A stretch of DNA of 49,427 bases from NCBI GenBank assembly GCA_020429915.1, contig JAGQKV010000004.1, forward strand, positions 1-49,427. Direction: 5' to 3'. A program made the position numbers and the translations under genes. Below, piece by piece: positions 25,242-33,737 of the stretch (the first letter of the stretch is position 1; each line of letters starts with the position of its first letter). Below the pieces are notes generated by a model, which made no database searches, was not told the origin of the DNA, and worked only from the letters and a program-made list of their open reading frames with translations. The stretch comes from Candidatus Omnitrophota bacterium. GTDB lineage: Bacteria > Omnitrophota > Gorgyraeia > Zapsychrales > Zapsychraceae.

Positions 25242-28200
25242 TTAGGCACAAACCATGATTTGGAACGTCGATCCACCGGGCCAATACTGACATGTTGACG
25301 AAGGAGGAGCACACGGCTGCCCCGTCGGATCACCCGCCCCCGGGCAGGTGTCATCGCTGGCCTGGCACGGCCGCCCTAAGAGCATCATGCAGTCTTCATT
25401 GCTCGCGTTGACCCAGGTTTCGGAAGGAGGCGTACATACATTATTCACGCAGCTATCAAGCCCTGAACAGGAGCCGCAATTTAGTCCTCCGCCGCAGCCA
25501 TCTCCCCCGGGAACGGGATCGCAGTCAAAGCCAAGGCCGCCGCAGGTGTCTGGCGTACACTGGCAAGCCGTGCCGACACACGTCGCATTCGGCCCGGTTT
25601 CCCCCTGGCACTTGGCATCACCGCCACAGGCATGGATCCCGCCGCAACCGTCCGGATTATTCCCGCAAACGCCCACCCCACAGACGGTGGCGAACGGTGT
25701 AATAGTACACTGACAGGCCGTGCCCACGCAGGTGGCGTTGGGACCGGTTTCACCCTGACACTTGGCGTCGCCGCCACAGTTATAATTTCCGCCGCAGCCA
25801 TCCGGATTGGATCCGCAGATACCGACCGCACAGACGGTCGCAAAAGGTGTCTGGGTACACTGACAGGCCGTGCCTGAACACGTGGCGTTCGGTCCGGATT
25901 GGCTCTGGCACGTGGCGTCGTTACCGCAATTGATTTGGGGACCGCCGCAATTATCCGGCCACAGGCCGCATCTGCCGACCGGACACGGTGTGGTGTCCGG
26001 CACACATTGGCAAACAGTTCCGACACAGACCGCATTGGGACCTGTTTCACCCTGGCACTTGGCGTTCCCGCCGCAGTTATAATTTCCGCAGCAATCATCC
26101 GGATTGTTCCCGCAGACACCGACGGCACACACGGTGGCGAAGGGCGTCGGCGTACACTGACAGAAGTTTCCGACACAGATCTCATTCGGACAAGAGGTGC
26201 AGGTATCCGGACAGGCTACGTTGTTACCGCAATTGTTCGTCTTGTTTCCGCATTCCGTATTGGCGCAGGTCCCTCCGGCCGGCTCATCGACACAAATGCA
26301 ATTATTGGAACCGTCACAGGAATTATCCGGACTCGAACAGGTAAACGGACAATTCACGATGTCCCCGCAATTATTTGTGGCGGTTCCGCAGGCAATGCCG
26401 CTGCAGGTGACTGCCACCGGATCGGGCACACAATTGCAAGTGTTTGCAACACACGCTTCCGCCGGGCCGCAGGCCGACGTCCCGCAGTCGACCGGCTCAA
26501 AACAATTGTTCAAGGTGATCCCGCATTCGATGCCCGCACAGGATGCGGCAGTGGATTCGGGAATGCAATAACAATAATTGTCATCCGGTTCGCAGGTTTC
26601 GTTGGGAGCGCAAAGGTTCGGACACACCACGGCCTGTCCGCAATTGTTGATCGCATTACCACAAGGAAGCGCCCCGCATGTTAAAGTATCGGGGTCCGGA
26701 GTACAGTCATCGCAGGTATTGGTTCCCGGAATACATGCCGCCGGGAAAATGCATCCGTTCGGACACGAAACAGGGTTACCGCAGTTGTCGGTCGTCTGAC
26801 CGCATTGTAGCCCGGCACAGGTGACCGGGACCGGGTCAGGGGAACAGGCGACGCAGATATTGGACGAGCAATCCTCCGGAAAAACGCAGGTGTCCGGACA
26901 GAAGACATCGTCAAAGCAGTTGTTTTGGACCACACCGCACTCCGCAGCAGCGCAAGTAACGCCAATCGGATCCGGAATGCACCCGCAAAGATTGATCAAA
27001 CAATCCTGGGTCGGAGCGCATGTGTCCGGACAAACGACGAGATTACCACAGTTGTTTACCACCGGACCGCATTCGATCCCGGAACATGTCGTACCGATCG
27101 GATCGTCAACGCAGATACACTGATTATTGACGCAGGGAGCGCCAGCGCAATTGTCAGGACAGAAGACACTCTGACCGCAATTATTAAACGTAGGCCCGCA
27201 AGCCAACCCGGCACAGGTCGTAAGAATATTATCCGGCACACAGCTGGTACAAGTATTGTCGACACAAACGTCCGGCAGAACACATGTATTGCCACAAGCA
27301 ACCGGCGTCCCGCATCCGTTGTCCACCGAACCGCACTGGACGCCGGTACACGGGCTGGGATTGGGCGTACACGCGCCGCAGGATAATCCCGTACATTGCT
27401 GAGGCAGGACACACGTATCCGGGCACAGCACGCTTTGACCACAGTTGTTGGTCCGCGGTCCGCACTCGGCCCCGGCACAAGTCACATTCAAGGGGTCGGG
27501 AACGCACTCACAGGCATTGTCCACACAATGCGGCGTGGGGTCGACGCACGTATTCGGACAGGTCCGCGGATTGCCGCAGTTATTAACCACTATGCCGCAC
27601 GGCACCCCGGAGCAGGTCGTACCGAGGGGATCATCATTACATTCACAAACATTTGAGACACTGCACGTTTCAAACCCACCGCAGGATCCGCAGTCCACCA
27701 CAATCCCGCAATTGTTGACCACCGGCCCGCATTCCGCCGTGGCGCAGGTAACCCCGGGAGCCTCCGGTGTACAGTTCGTACAATTGTTGCCGAGACACAA
27801 CTGCGGCGGACTCAAGGTCGGACAGGTATCGAAGCAGGTGACGACCTGATTGCAATTATTCAAGACATCCCCGCATTCGACTCCGGTACAGGTAACAGGG
27901 TCCGGATCCGGGGTACATGGGGTACAGCTGTTGCCGACACACACGTCCGGCGGGCAGGTGTCCGGACACGTAACGGGATTACCGCAATTATTGGTCTGCG
28001 GTCCACAGGCTATTCCGGTACACGTCGTTAGAAGTGGTTCGTCGACACAACCCGAGCAGGAGTTGCCGCTGCAAACCGCCGGAGAGACGCAGGTATCCGG
28101 ACATACCACCAACTGTCCGCAATTATTCACGGTCGAACCGCACTCTAATCCGGCACAAGTCGTGGCCAAGGGATCCGGAGTACAGCAGGTGTTGCCCTGG

Positions 28201-28841
28201 CATACGTCCGGCGAAGTACACCCCCCGCAGTCAACAGCGGTGCCGCAGTTGTTGTTAGTAACGCCGCATTCGATGGGACCCGAACATGTGGTTGCCGGCG
28301 GATCATCCACACAGACGCAAAAGCCGCCTTGGCACGACAGCGGGGCGGAACACGGCGGACAAACAACCGGGGTCCCGCAGCCGTCATCAAGTCCGGCTCC
28401 ACACATCCCTACGGCACACGGATCGCTGGGAGCGCATTGACAGGTATTGGCAGCGTTACAAAACTGGCCGCTCGGGCAACTGCCGCAAAAAAGCAGGACG
28501 CCGCAACCATTGTTGATGGTCCCACAATCGCCGGCTCCACATGACACCGACGGTGTACAGCCAGCAGCGGAACAGTCGGCCGCGCAGCCCGCAGCCGTTT
28601 CCCCCGGTTCACAACAACCGTTGCCGCACTCGGGCACACATAATCCAGCCGGATCGAAGCAGGCACTCTGGGCCATACATTCGATCCCGACAACGGCCTG
28701 TTCGAGACCACCTTCGACGTTCCGTTGCATCAGACCGTTTTCGGTCATAGCGACTAAAATGACAGTGATGACACCTCCAAAGACAAGGAGGTATTCAATG
28801 GTTTGCTGAGCGCGGTTGTTAAGGAAGGATTTGATTTTCAT
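25242..28841 (-). CDS. Giant Cys-rich repeat protein with a type IV pilin-like N-terminus
   Basis: 1199 residues from the ATG at 28841. The N-terminus (basic MKIKSFLNNRA, then QQTIEYLLVFGGVITVILVA) looks like a prepilin or class III signal: cleavage between Ala and Gln would put Glu at +5 of the mature protein. A short Cys-rich segment (CGNGCCEPGET) follows. About 23 tandem units of 40-50 residues then run to near the C-terminus, each with six to eight Cys. Most have the pattern CxPDPxxxTCxGxxCG, NNCG, CPDTC and a final CxxNxC. Four units near the end are longer, and three of them are nearly identical. It is probably a disulfide-rigid surface stalk or fibre. No ribosome site is seen before the ATG. 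Confidence 0.8.
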   Translation of the reverse strand: MKIKSFLNNRAQQTIEYLLVFGGVITVILVAMTENGLMQRNVEGGLEQAVVGIECMAQSACFDPAGLCVPECGNGCCEPGETAAGCAADCSAAGCTPSVSCGAGDCGTINNGCGVLLFCGSCPSGQFCNAANTCQCAPSDPCAVGMCGAGLDDGCGTPVVCPPCSAPLSCQGGFCVCVDDPPATTCSGPIECGVTNNNCGTAVDCGGCTSPDVCQGNTCCTPDPLATTCAGLECGSTVNNCGQLVVCPDTCVSPAVCSGNSCSGCVDEPLLTTCTGIACGPQTNNCGNPVTCPDTCPPDVCVGNSCTPCTPDPDPVTCTGVECGDVLNNCNQVVTCFDTCPTLSPPQLCLGNNCTNCTPEAPGVTCATAECGPVVNNCGIVVDCGSCGGFETCSVSNVCECNDDPLGTTCSGVPCGIVVNNCGNPRTCPNTCVDPTPHCVDNACECVPDPLNVTCAGAECGPRTNNCGQSVLCPDTCVLPQQCTGLSCGACTPNPSPCTGVQCGSVDNGCGTPVACGNTCVLPDVCVDNTCTSCVPDNILTTCAGLACGPTFNNCGQSVFCPDNCAGAPCVNNQCICVDDPIGTTCSGIECGPVVNNCGNLVVCPDTCAPTQDCLINLCGCIPDPIGVTCAAAECGVVQNNCFDDVFCPDTCVFPEDCSSNICVACSPDPVPVTCAGLQCGQTTDNCGNPVSCPNGCIFPAACIPGTNTCDDCTPDPDTLTCGALPCGNAINNCGQAVVCPNLCAPNETCEPDDNYCYCIPESTAASCAGIECGITLNNCFEPVDCGTSACGPAEACVANTCNCVPDPVAVTCSGIACGTATNNCGDIVNCPFTCSSPDNSCDGSNNCICVDEPAGGTCANTECGNKTNNCGNNVACPDTCTSCPNEICVGNFCQCTPTPFATVCAVGVCGNNPDDCCGNYNCGGNAKCQGETGPNAVCVGTVCQCVPDTTPCPVGRCGLWPDNCGGPQINCGNDATCQSQSGPNATCSGTACQCTQTPFATVCAVGICGSNPDGCGGNYNCGGDAKCQGETGPNATCVGTACQCTITPFATVCGVGVCGNNPDGCGGIHACGGDAKCQGETGPNATCVGTACQCTPDTCGGLGFDCDPVPGGDGCGGGLNCGSCSGLDSCVNNVCTPPSETWVNASNEDCMMLLGRPCQASDDTCPGAGDPTGQPCAPPSSTCQYWPGGSTFQIMVCA
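25556..26165 (-). repeat. Four tandem ~150-base repeats within the Cys-rich gene
   Basis: The last four full units of the protein encode about 49 residues each. Three share TPFATVC, PDGCGG, GGDAKCQGETGPNATC and VGTACQC, with few changes. The fourth (TTPCPVGRCG...SQSGPNATC) is more diverged. DNA copies stay close, suggesting recent unequal recombination at this end of the array. Confidence 0.75.
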
Positions 28842-29158
28842 CAATTTGGCATCAGTGTTATGACGACGATATAGTGTAACATATATTTATATCTATTAGA
28901 AAGCAGAATATTAACCTCCATAGCACTTAATTATAAGCCAATATAAGCCAATATATTACGATTATAGATATTTGGGTGACTCGAACTTGAACGCCATTAG
29001 CGGGAATTCAGCTCCGCGGATATCCCCCCCTCCAATTACGCGCTCGCAATCAACTCCGCCCCCGCGAAAGCGAGAAGCTAACTACGTACAGGACATATAA
29101 TTATAACACATCCCCCGGCCCTTCCCCAACGGTTTGACACAGCGGGGTTTCTGATCGC
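28842..29158. other. Intergenic region upstream of the Cys-rich pilin-like gene
   Basis: 317 bases without a convincing gene. On the minus strand, TATAAT near 29098-29103 with TTGGGG 18 bases upstream is a candidate promoter and implies a leader of about 250 bases. A tandem TATATTGGCT repeat followed by TATAAT lies near 28932-28960. The last 70 bases before the gene are very AT-rich. Nothing else is recognised. Confidence 0.5.
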
Positions 29159-29827
29159 CTAAGCGACTTTGTAAACCTTGTCACCCACTCGGACCGGTTT
29201 GGCGAGCTTCAATCCCACCAGCTGTCCCTTGCGGGCGAATTTGACATCCACACTTTCGATTTGCATGGACTCAACTTTCTGGATGAGATCGGTTGATTTC
29301 CCTTTAATATTGATGCTATCTCCCAGCTTGATGCCGATAGCTGTGACTCTAACCACTGCCACCTTTATCTTGGCAAAATAGTGGGTAATTTCCCCGATCT
29401 CCGGTGAATCTCCGTCTCCCGGCTTCCGCCTCCCGCGAGACCCGCGACGCCGCGAACGACCCAATGCCTCACTGGCCACTGCCGAAGCGCGGATCGCCCC
29501 ACTGGACTTAGAGGTCGGAGATGCTTTACGAGACGTCCGTTTCCGTGGTACGGACTTTTTCTGGTTCGCCGTCTCAGACTGTTTGGGCCGGGACGGCTTA
29601 CGGGGCGCCGCTTTTTTGGCGGTCGTGGAGGAGGAGGGTTGGCGGGAACGATTGGGGGAGCGGTTTCCCTGGTTGCGAGAGGACTGCGAAGGTCTGCGCC
29701 GTGAATTTCTTTTAGGGGACCTGGTTTGGTCCCGCCTGCGAGCCGAAACGGATTTAGACTTGTCGGCGCCTGTCAACCGGGAAAACCAGGACTTAATCTT
29801 TTTTATTGCATCGCTGACAATCGACAT
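29159..29827 (-). CDS. EF-Tu domain 2-like beta-barrel protein with a basic disordered region
   Basis: 222 residues from the ATG at 29827, one base after the preceding stop. Residues 1-20 are a short helix (SDAIKKIKSWFSRL). Residues 25-140 are Arg/Lys/Ser/Pro-rich and disordered. The last 75 residues form a translation-factor domain-2-like barrel: IGEITHYFAKIKVAVVRVT, LGDSINIKG, MQIESVDVKFARKGQLVGLK, VRVGDKVYKV. Proteins of this barrel type occur alone in archaea and bacteria as elongation-factor-like proteins. The basic part suggests nucleic acid or ribosome contact, which is inference. It is the last gene of the ParA-CBM48 set. Confidence 0.75.
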   Translation of the reverse strand: MSIVSDAIKKIKSWFSRLTGADKSKSVSARRRDQTRSPKRNSRRRPSQSSRNQGNRSPNRSRQPSSSTTAKKAAPRKPSRPKQSETANQKKSVPRKRTSRKASPTSKSSGAIRASAVASEALGRSRRRGSRGRRKPGDGDSPEIGEITHYFAKIKVAVVRVTAIGIKLGDSINIKGKSTDLIQKVESMQIESVDVKFARKGQLVGLKLAKPVRVGDKVYKVA

Positions 29828-29828
29828 T

Positions 29829-30152
29829 CTAAAGTGTGATTTTTTCGGCAATATCCGAGACCAGCCATAGCCGGGCGCATTGCCCATGCAGGACTTGGGA
29901 TAACCCCACGACGGCATAACCAGTAAGGATAACGCCGCACAGGCTCAGAAACCATGTTCCCGCCGCAATGTGCCCGACAAACGCGCCCACTTGGGCCACA
30001 AAAAGAACCAGTCCTTGTTTGCCGTGATGTCTGATAAACGGTCTATTCTTCTTAAACAGTAGCGGAATGATACAGAATACGGAAAGATAGGAAAATACGG
30101 CTAGAAGTTTGCCATCGGCGGACTGCCGACTGTCAGTTGGCGTTTTGACCAT
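29829..30152 (-). CDS. Small polytopic membrane protein (DUF4870-like)
   Basis: 107 residues from the ATG at 30152. Two to three hydrophobic segments: LLAVFSYLSVFCIIPLL near the start, then VLFVAQVGAFVGHI and LSLCGVILTGYAVVGLSQVL, with KNRPFIRHHGKQGLVLF between. The layout and the FIRHHGKQ segment resemble the DUF4870/Tic20-like family. The start lies within the last 20 bases of the ParA-CBM48 gene, so translation is probably coupled. The function is unknown; its fixed place beside the ATPase suggests a membrane partner. Confidence 0.7.
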   Translation of the reverse strand: MVKTPTDSRQSADGKLLAVFSYLSVFCIIPLLFKKNRPFIRHHGKQGLVLFVAQVGAFVGHIAAGTWFLSLCGVILTGYAVVGLSQVLHGQCARLWLVSDIAEKITL

Positions 30153-31395
30153 CCCCCGCCTTAACTTCGATAAGCGAGTTGATATCGCCGAAGGAATTCC
30201 GTTCCTTACGGTTATTCCGCGGGTCTTCTTTCCAGACTCCGTCGACGATAAACTGATACTTGTACAAGCCCGGCTTGAGCGAAATTTCGGCCTCCCAGAT
30301 GCCGTCCTGCTCACGCATGCGACAGGTGTCATCGAGCGACCAATCATTAAAACTTCCGGTGACGTAAACAGATTTTGCCTCAGGGGCCTCAATACTGAAT
30401 CGCACGGAGGTAATGCCGTTGATTTCCTGACGGACAATTTCCTGCATCTGCTCGGACATGGGAGCCATCGTGCCTCCTGATAGGCGTTCCTCAAGCTCTG
30501 TTTCCTCAGCTAATGTTTCCTCTTCCACGACTGCCGACAACGATTTTTCCAGGTCGGCAATATCCGCTGATACCGACTTCGGAATCTCCGGAGCAACCGG
30601 CGACGCTTCCTCCGCCCTGTCTTCCGCCTCCAATTCCTGTTTTTCAATCAGCAACAGTTCCTTGGCGAGACTGAAGTAATCTTTGGAGCCTCGGCAATAT
30701 TTGTCATAAGTCGAAACCGTTTTCCCCATCACCGCGGACTCCTTGAGTTTGACGTTGATGTGGATAATGGTATCAAACAGGATTTCCTCAAAACGCTCTT
30801 TGAAGGTGGAGAGCATCGAGAATGAGTGCCGCAAACGCGAGTCGAACATGGTTACCAGGATCCGGCACTTTACCTCATGGTTGAGGCGGTCTTTGACCAA
30901 GTTGACAATGTCCATCAGGTGATCCACCCCCTGCATGGAAAACCGGCTGGTTTCGACCGGGACGATAATTTCATCACTGACCCGGATTGCATTGACGGTG
31001 AGAATCCCCAGACTCGGGGGGCAATCGATGATGATATAGTCATAGGCACCTTTGAGGGGTTCTATGACTTCGCGCAATTTGAGCTCGCGGCCGATTTCAT
31101 CGGACAACTCCTGTTCCAGCGTACCGACCAATACATTCGAGGGGACAAGGTCGAAGCTATCCTCGACACGCTGAACAATATTCTCAATCTTCAATTTGCG
31201 GGGGGTCAGCTTGGAAATCACGTTGTAAATGCTGTCCTGGCTTTCGATGTCCAGGCCCAGCGATGCATGCGCCTGCGGGTCGAGGTCCAGCAGCAAGACG
31301 CGTTGGCCGTTCTGGCTTAGGGCCGATGCTAAATTAATAGCTGTGGTGGTCTTGCCACAACCACCTTTCTGGTTGGCTATGGATATGATTTTCAT
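30133..31395 (-). CDS. ParA/Soj-family ATPase fused to a CBM48 glycogen-binding domain
   Basis: 420 residues. Residues 1-250 form a ParA ATPase: deviant Walker A KGGCGKTT (10-17) with the signature first lysine, DLDPQAHAS (37-45) and Walker B IIIDCPPS (121-128). An acidic linker (251-325) leads to a C-terminal domain (330-411) of the AMPK-beta/CBM48 type: VYVTGSFNDWS with W352, GLYKYQFIVDGVW with K379 and W388, and later N400/N406. These match residues that contact glycogen in the AMPK domain. ParA proteins position cargo by ATP-driven gradients; here the cargo may be a glucan. It begins 23 bases after the CBM-like membrane protein. Confidence 0.88.
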   Translation of the reverse strand: MKIISIANQKGGCGKTTTAINLASALSQNGQRVLLLDLDPQAHASLGLDIESQDSIYNVISKLTPRKLKIENIVQRVEDSFDLVPSNVLVGTLEQELSDEIGRELKLREVIEPLKGAYDYIIIDCPPSLGILTVNAIRVSDEIIVPVETSRFSMQGVDHLMDIVNLVKDRLNHEVKCRILVTMFDSRLRHSFSMLSTFKERFEEILFDTIIHINVKLKESAVMGKTVSTYDKYCRGSKDYFSLAKELLLIEKQELEAEDRAEEASPVAPEIPKSVSADIADLEKSLSAVVEEETLAEETELEERLSGGTMAPMSEQMQEIVRQEINGITSVRFSIEAPEAKSVYVTGSFNDWSLDDTCRMREQDGIWEAEISLKPGLYKYQFIVDGVWKEDPRNNRKERNSFGDINSLIEVKAGDGQNAN

Positions 31396-31418
31396 GTGAA
31401 ATTGCCCCCTGCTTATAT

Positions 31419-32000
31419 TTAATTAGTTGTTGCGAGATTCAAATTATCTATGAGTACCAATCCCTTCGGGTTGTCGACATTCCATGACTCCAGCACGAAG
31501 GAGATATCTGTAACTGTTGTCCAGTCAGTAATTTGGGTAAATTCTGCGAGCGGGATTTGGTACTGGTTCCACTCCAGGTTGACGCCCTGGATGTAGTAAT
31601 ATGCGGATTCATTGTAGCGATTGTTGATAACCACCTTCACAATCCCGGGAACTCCTTCCTCCTTACCGCGAATGGAAAACTCGAGACTTTGGTAACGGCC
31701 CAGATCCATGGCGGGTATGGAAACCGAAAAGGTCTCAACCGGATTGGCTGACGACTTAAAATCGTAGGCAAAGCGCATGGGCCCCTGGTTCAGCGAATAG
31801 ATGACTTTGTTGGTAAGTGTTTCTTTATGCTGGGTGAGAAAGGCAGTCAGACCGTAAAAAACGCTGGCGAAAATAATCGCCGTGATCAGTCCGTTGATCA
31901 GCAGCCAAGCATTGAATTGCTTTTTGGTTTTCGCATCATCTTTTTTTCGCTTGCCTAAATAGACCTGAGCTAAGTGGTCATAAATATCATCTTTGGTCAT
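31419..32000 (-). CDS. Single-pass membrane protein with a carbohydrate-binding-like outer domain
   Basis: 193 residues. A charged N-terminal cytoplasmic segment (1-29) is followed by one membrane helix (about 30-55, WLLINGLITAIIFASVFYGL). The remaining 130 residues look like a beta-jelly-roll: YDFKSSANPVETFSVSIP, SLEFSIRGKE, NLEWNQYQIPL and LVLIDNLNLA, reminiscent of CBM11/CIA30 domains. That ending pattern (a final strand with IDNL) is typical of those folds. It is the first gene of the ParA-CBM48 set. No ribosome site is seen before the ATG. Carbohydrate binding is inferred from fold resemblance only. Confidence 0.7.
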   Translation of the reverse strand: MTKDDIYDHLAQVYLGKRKKDDAKTKKQFNAWLLINGLITAIIFASVFYGLTAFLTQHKETLTNKVIYSLNQGPMRFAYDFKSSANPVETFSVSIPAMDLGRYQSLEFSIRGKEEGVPGIVKVVINNRYNESAYYYIQGVNLEWNQYQIPLAEFTQITDWTTVTDISFVLESWNVDNPKGLVLIDNLNLATTN

Positions 32001-32137
32001 TGCAACTGCTTTTGCTACGGAATATGTTTTGAATAGATTGAATAGCTAGAATTAACCTTACTGTCTTAATTATTTTTATCATAACAAATTCAAAAAGAAT
32101 TAAAACATTAATTTCAATTTTTTTTCTCTTTTTTTCC

Positions 32138-32157
32138 GAATCTCACCGTCGAGATTC
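32138..32157. repeat. Inverted repeat, 7-base arms
   Basis: GAATCTC (32138-32144) and GAGATTC (32151-32157) around a six-base loop. On the minus strand it lies in the leader region of the CBM-like membrane protein gene and is followed by purines, so it is not a terminator. Confidence 0.6.
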
Positions 32158-32241
32158 AGCATGAACCGAGAAATTCAGGAAAATATCCAGACAAATGAGT
32201 CCGACGTGAATTCCGACCTCCGCCCTGGCAAGACCGCATCT

Positions 32242-32272
32242 CTCGACGAGATAAGACACCGCTCTCGTCGAG
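32242..32272. repeat. Inverted repeat, 10-base arms
   Basis: CTCGACGAGA (32242-32251) and TCTCGTCGAG (32263-32272) are perfectly complementary around an 11-base loop. No T run follows on either strand. It could be an operator or a structured leader or small RNA. Confidence 0.6.
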
Positions 32273-32282
32273 GAAATACATT

Positions 32283-32318
32283 AAAAAAGCCCCCTGCCGG
32301 AAACGGCAGGGGGCTTTT
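32283..32318 (-). terminator. Strong terminator of the porin gene
   Basis: An 11-base-pair GC-rich stem, GCCCCCTGCCG with its complement (32289-32299 and 32304-32314), closes a four-base loop. On the minus strand a run of six U follows (32288-32283); on the plus strand only four T follow, so the stronger direction is that of the porin gene. Confidence 0.9.
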
Positions 32319-32342
32319 AGCCTGCAACAGATTCGTCGCGTT

Positions 32343-33737
32343 TTAGAAAGCGACGTTCATGTTGACCAGGATTTGCTTAGCAGTCGAGTTGTTTTCGTTA
32401 TCGAAAACACTACCCGGAATAAACCATCCTATTGAAGTACCGATTTGAACGTCTTCGGTATAATCATAAGTCAGGTCGAAGTTGAACTCCTTTCCGAGGA
32501 AGTTGCTGTCCGATTTGGCGGCAAGCGCGACGGACCCACCGTCCGGTTGGCGCACTGTAAGCGTCGGACTTGCCGGCCCGGATCCATCCGGGTCGTGCAG
32601 TTCACGTTCCAGCCAGATCGCCGTAAGGGCCAATCGGGCTGTCACATCTTCCATCGGTTCCGCTGTCAGATAGACAGAGTGGATGACGGAGTTGGTCAGA
32701 TCAAAGAGCGTGTTATAGATATGACCGCCTCCCTGAGCTTCAAAGAACGGGTTCCAACCACTGTACTCCCCACCGCCGGAGTGTGTCAAATCTGTATCAC
32801 CCGTCACCTTCGTGAAGATGTACTGAGCGACCGGATTGTATTCTTCCATGACCGGCAGTTGGTAGTTGATGATACCTTGGAACGCAAAGGCTTCAATTCT
32901 ACTGTGTTCCGTGTCACTACCGGTTTGCGTGGTACCGTTTTGCTTGGCGAATTCCAGCTGGACGTTCAGGCCTTCGATCGGGTTGGTGCTCCCGCGGATC
33001 CCGAAGACGTTGAGCTCATCCGTTTTTGCCGTGGCACCGGAACCCACAAAGGCTGTATTGCCGGATCGGTCTCTTTGCTTAAAGTAGTACACTTCAACCA
33101 ATGAGTCCATGTCGTCACCCAACTGATAGTTGGCATTGATACCGAAGAGGTCGCTGTTATCCTCGACGTCGGCAATTTTGACGACACCCTGATCAATGGA
33201 TGCGTAAAACGCCGTCACGGTAAGCGGGTTGTAATCCAAGATGGCACGAATTGCGTCAAGACTTGTCTGTTTCGTAAGATCTTCAGCAATTCCGCTGATC
33301 CCGGATGCAGCCGGCGCCACGTTGTTGGCTCCTGTCGCATCAAAAATCAATCCATTACCAAAAGAAAACGTTTGACGCCCTATGACCAATGTCAAGGGAG
33401 AATAAAGCATTTCCTTGAGGGTAACGTACGCCAAATAGATATCCACACTTGCCGTTGAGTTACTATTTCTGTCGTCACCCCAAGCAGCTTCATTGATGAG
33501 GCTGATGGTGACAAACACTTGGTCAGTCAAGTCGGCATCGACCTGAAGACCTGTTTGGTTGATGTAAACACCTTGGTGGTCCGTACCACCGGATCCCTTA
33601 CCCAGATCGAATTCCTTGCGGAAGACAAACGTGTTGTCCGTCCATCCGCTGATCCGGACGTTTTGAACGCTAGCGTCAGCAGGCTTGACGGTCGCAACCA
33701 TCATCGCCAAGAGCGCTAATACGATTAGTTTTCTCAT
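32343..33737 (-). CDS. Outer-membrane beta-barrel porin-like protein
   Basis: 464 residues from the ATG at 33737, chosen because GGAGGAG lies just upstream; a longer in-frame reading has no such site. A Sec signal peptide (MRKLIVLALLAMMVATVKPADAS, split after Ala) is followed by alternating beta-strand pattern to the end. The chain finishes in Phe (LVNMNVAF), the usual barrel-insertion signal. LTLVIGRQTFSFGNGLIFD resembles the alginate-export/carbohydrate-porin group. It should form a diffusion channel in the outer membrane. It is a single-gene unit with its own promoter candidate and terminator. Confidence 0.85.
   Translation of the reverse strand: MRKLIVLALLAMMVATVKPADASVQNVRISGWTDNTFVFRKEFDLGKGSGGTDHQGVYINQTGLQVDADLTDQVFVTISLINEAAWGDDRNSNSTASVDIYLAYVTLKEMLYSPLTLVIGRQTFSFGNGLIFDATGANNVAPAASGISGIAEDLTKQTSLDAIRAILDYNPLTVTAFYASIDQGVVKIADVEDNSDLFGINANYQLGDDMDSLVEVYYFKQRDRSGNTAFVGSGATAKTDELNVFGIRGSTNPIEGLNVQLEFAKQNGTTQTGSDTEHSRIEAFAFQGIINYQLPVMEEYNPVAQYIFTKVTGDTDLTHSGGGEYSGWNPFFEAQGGGHIYNTLFDLTNSVIHSVYLTAEPMEDVTARLALTAIWLERELHDPDGSGPASPTLTVRQPDGGSVALAAKSDSNFLGKEFNFDLTYDYTEDVQIGTSIGWFIPGSVFDNENNSTAKQILVNMNVAF

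Larger units (their letters stand above)
32001..32342. other. Intergenic region with two hairpins and a terminator
   Basis: 342 bases between the porin stop and the CBM-like membrane protein start. The porin terminator lies at 32283-32318. Two further perfect inverted repeats are at 32138-32157 (7-base arms) and 32242-32272 (10-base arms, 11-base loop). The remainder up to 32000 is AT-rich and probably holds the promoter of the ParA-CBM48 set, though no clear hexamer pair was found. Confidence 0.6.

Noticed and set aside
25556-28400. Periodic repeats as a possible CRISPR array
   Set aside because: The period is about 130-150 bases, the repeats are coding and diverged, and there are no unique spacers of constant length and no cas genes.
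25348-28809. Several long plus-strand open frames opposite the Cys-rich gene
   Set aside because: They are antisense readings of Cys-codon-rich repeats, which rarely produce stops in other frames. They have no ribosome sites, and the minus-strand frame has a coherent Cys pattern and signal.
28980-29010. tRNA-like T-arm (GTTCGAGTC) upstream of the Cys-rich gene
   Set aside because: The flanking bases do not form a T stem, and no D arm, anticodon arm or acceptor stem can be built around it.
32161-32346. 61-codon plus-strand open frame
   Set aside because: It runs through the porin terminator and the inverted repeats, has no ribosome site and no recognisable protein features.
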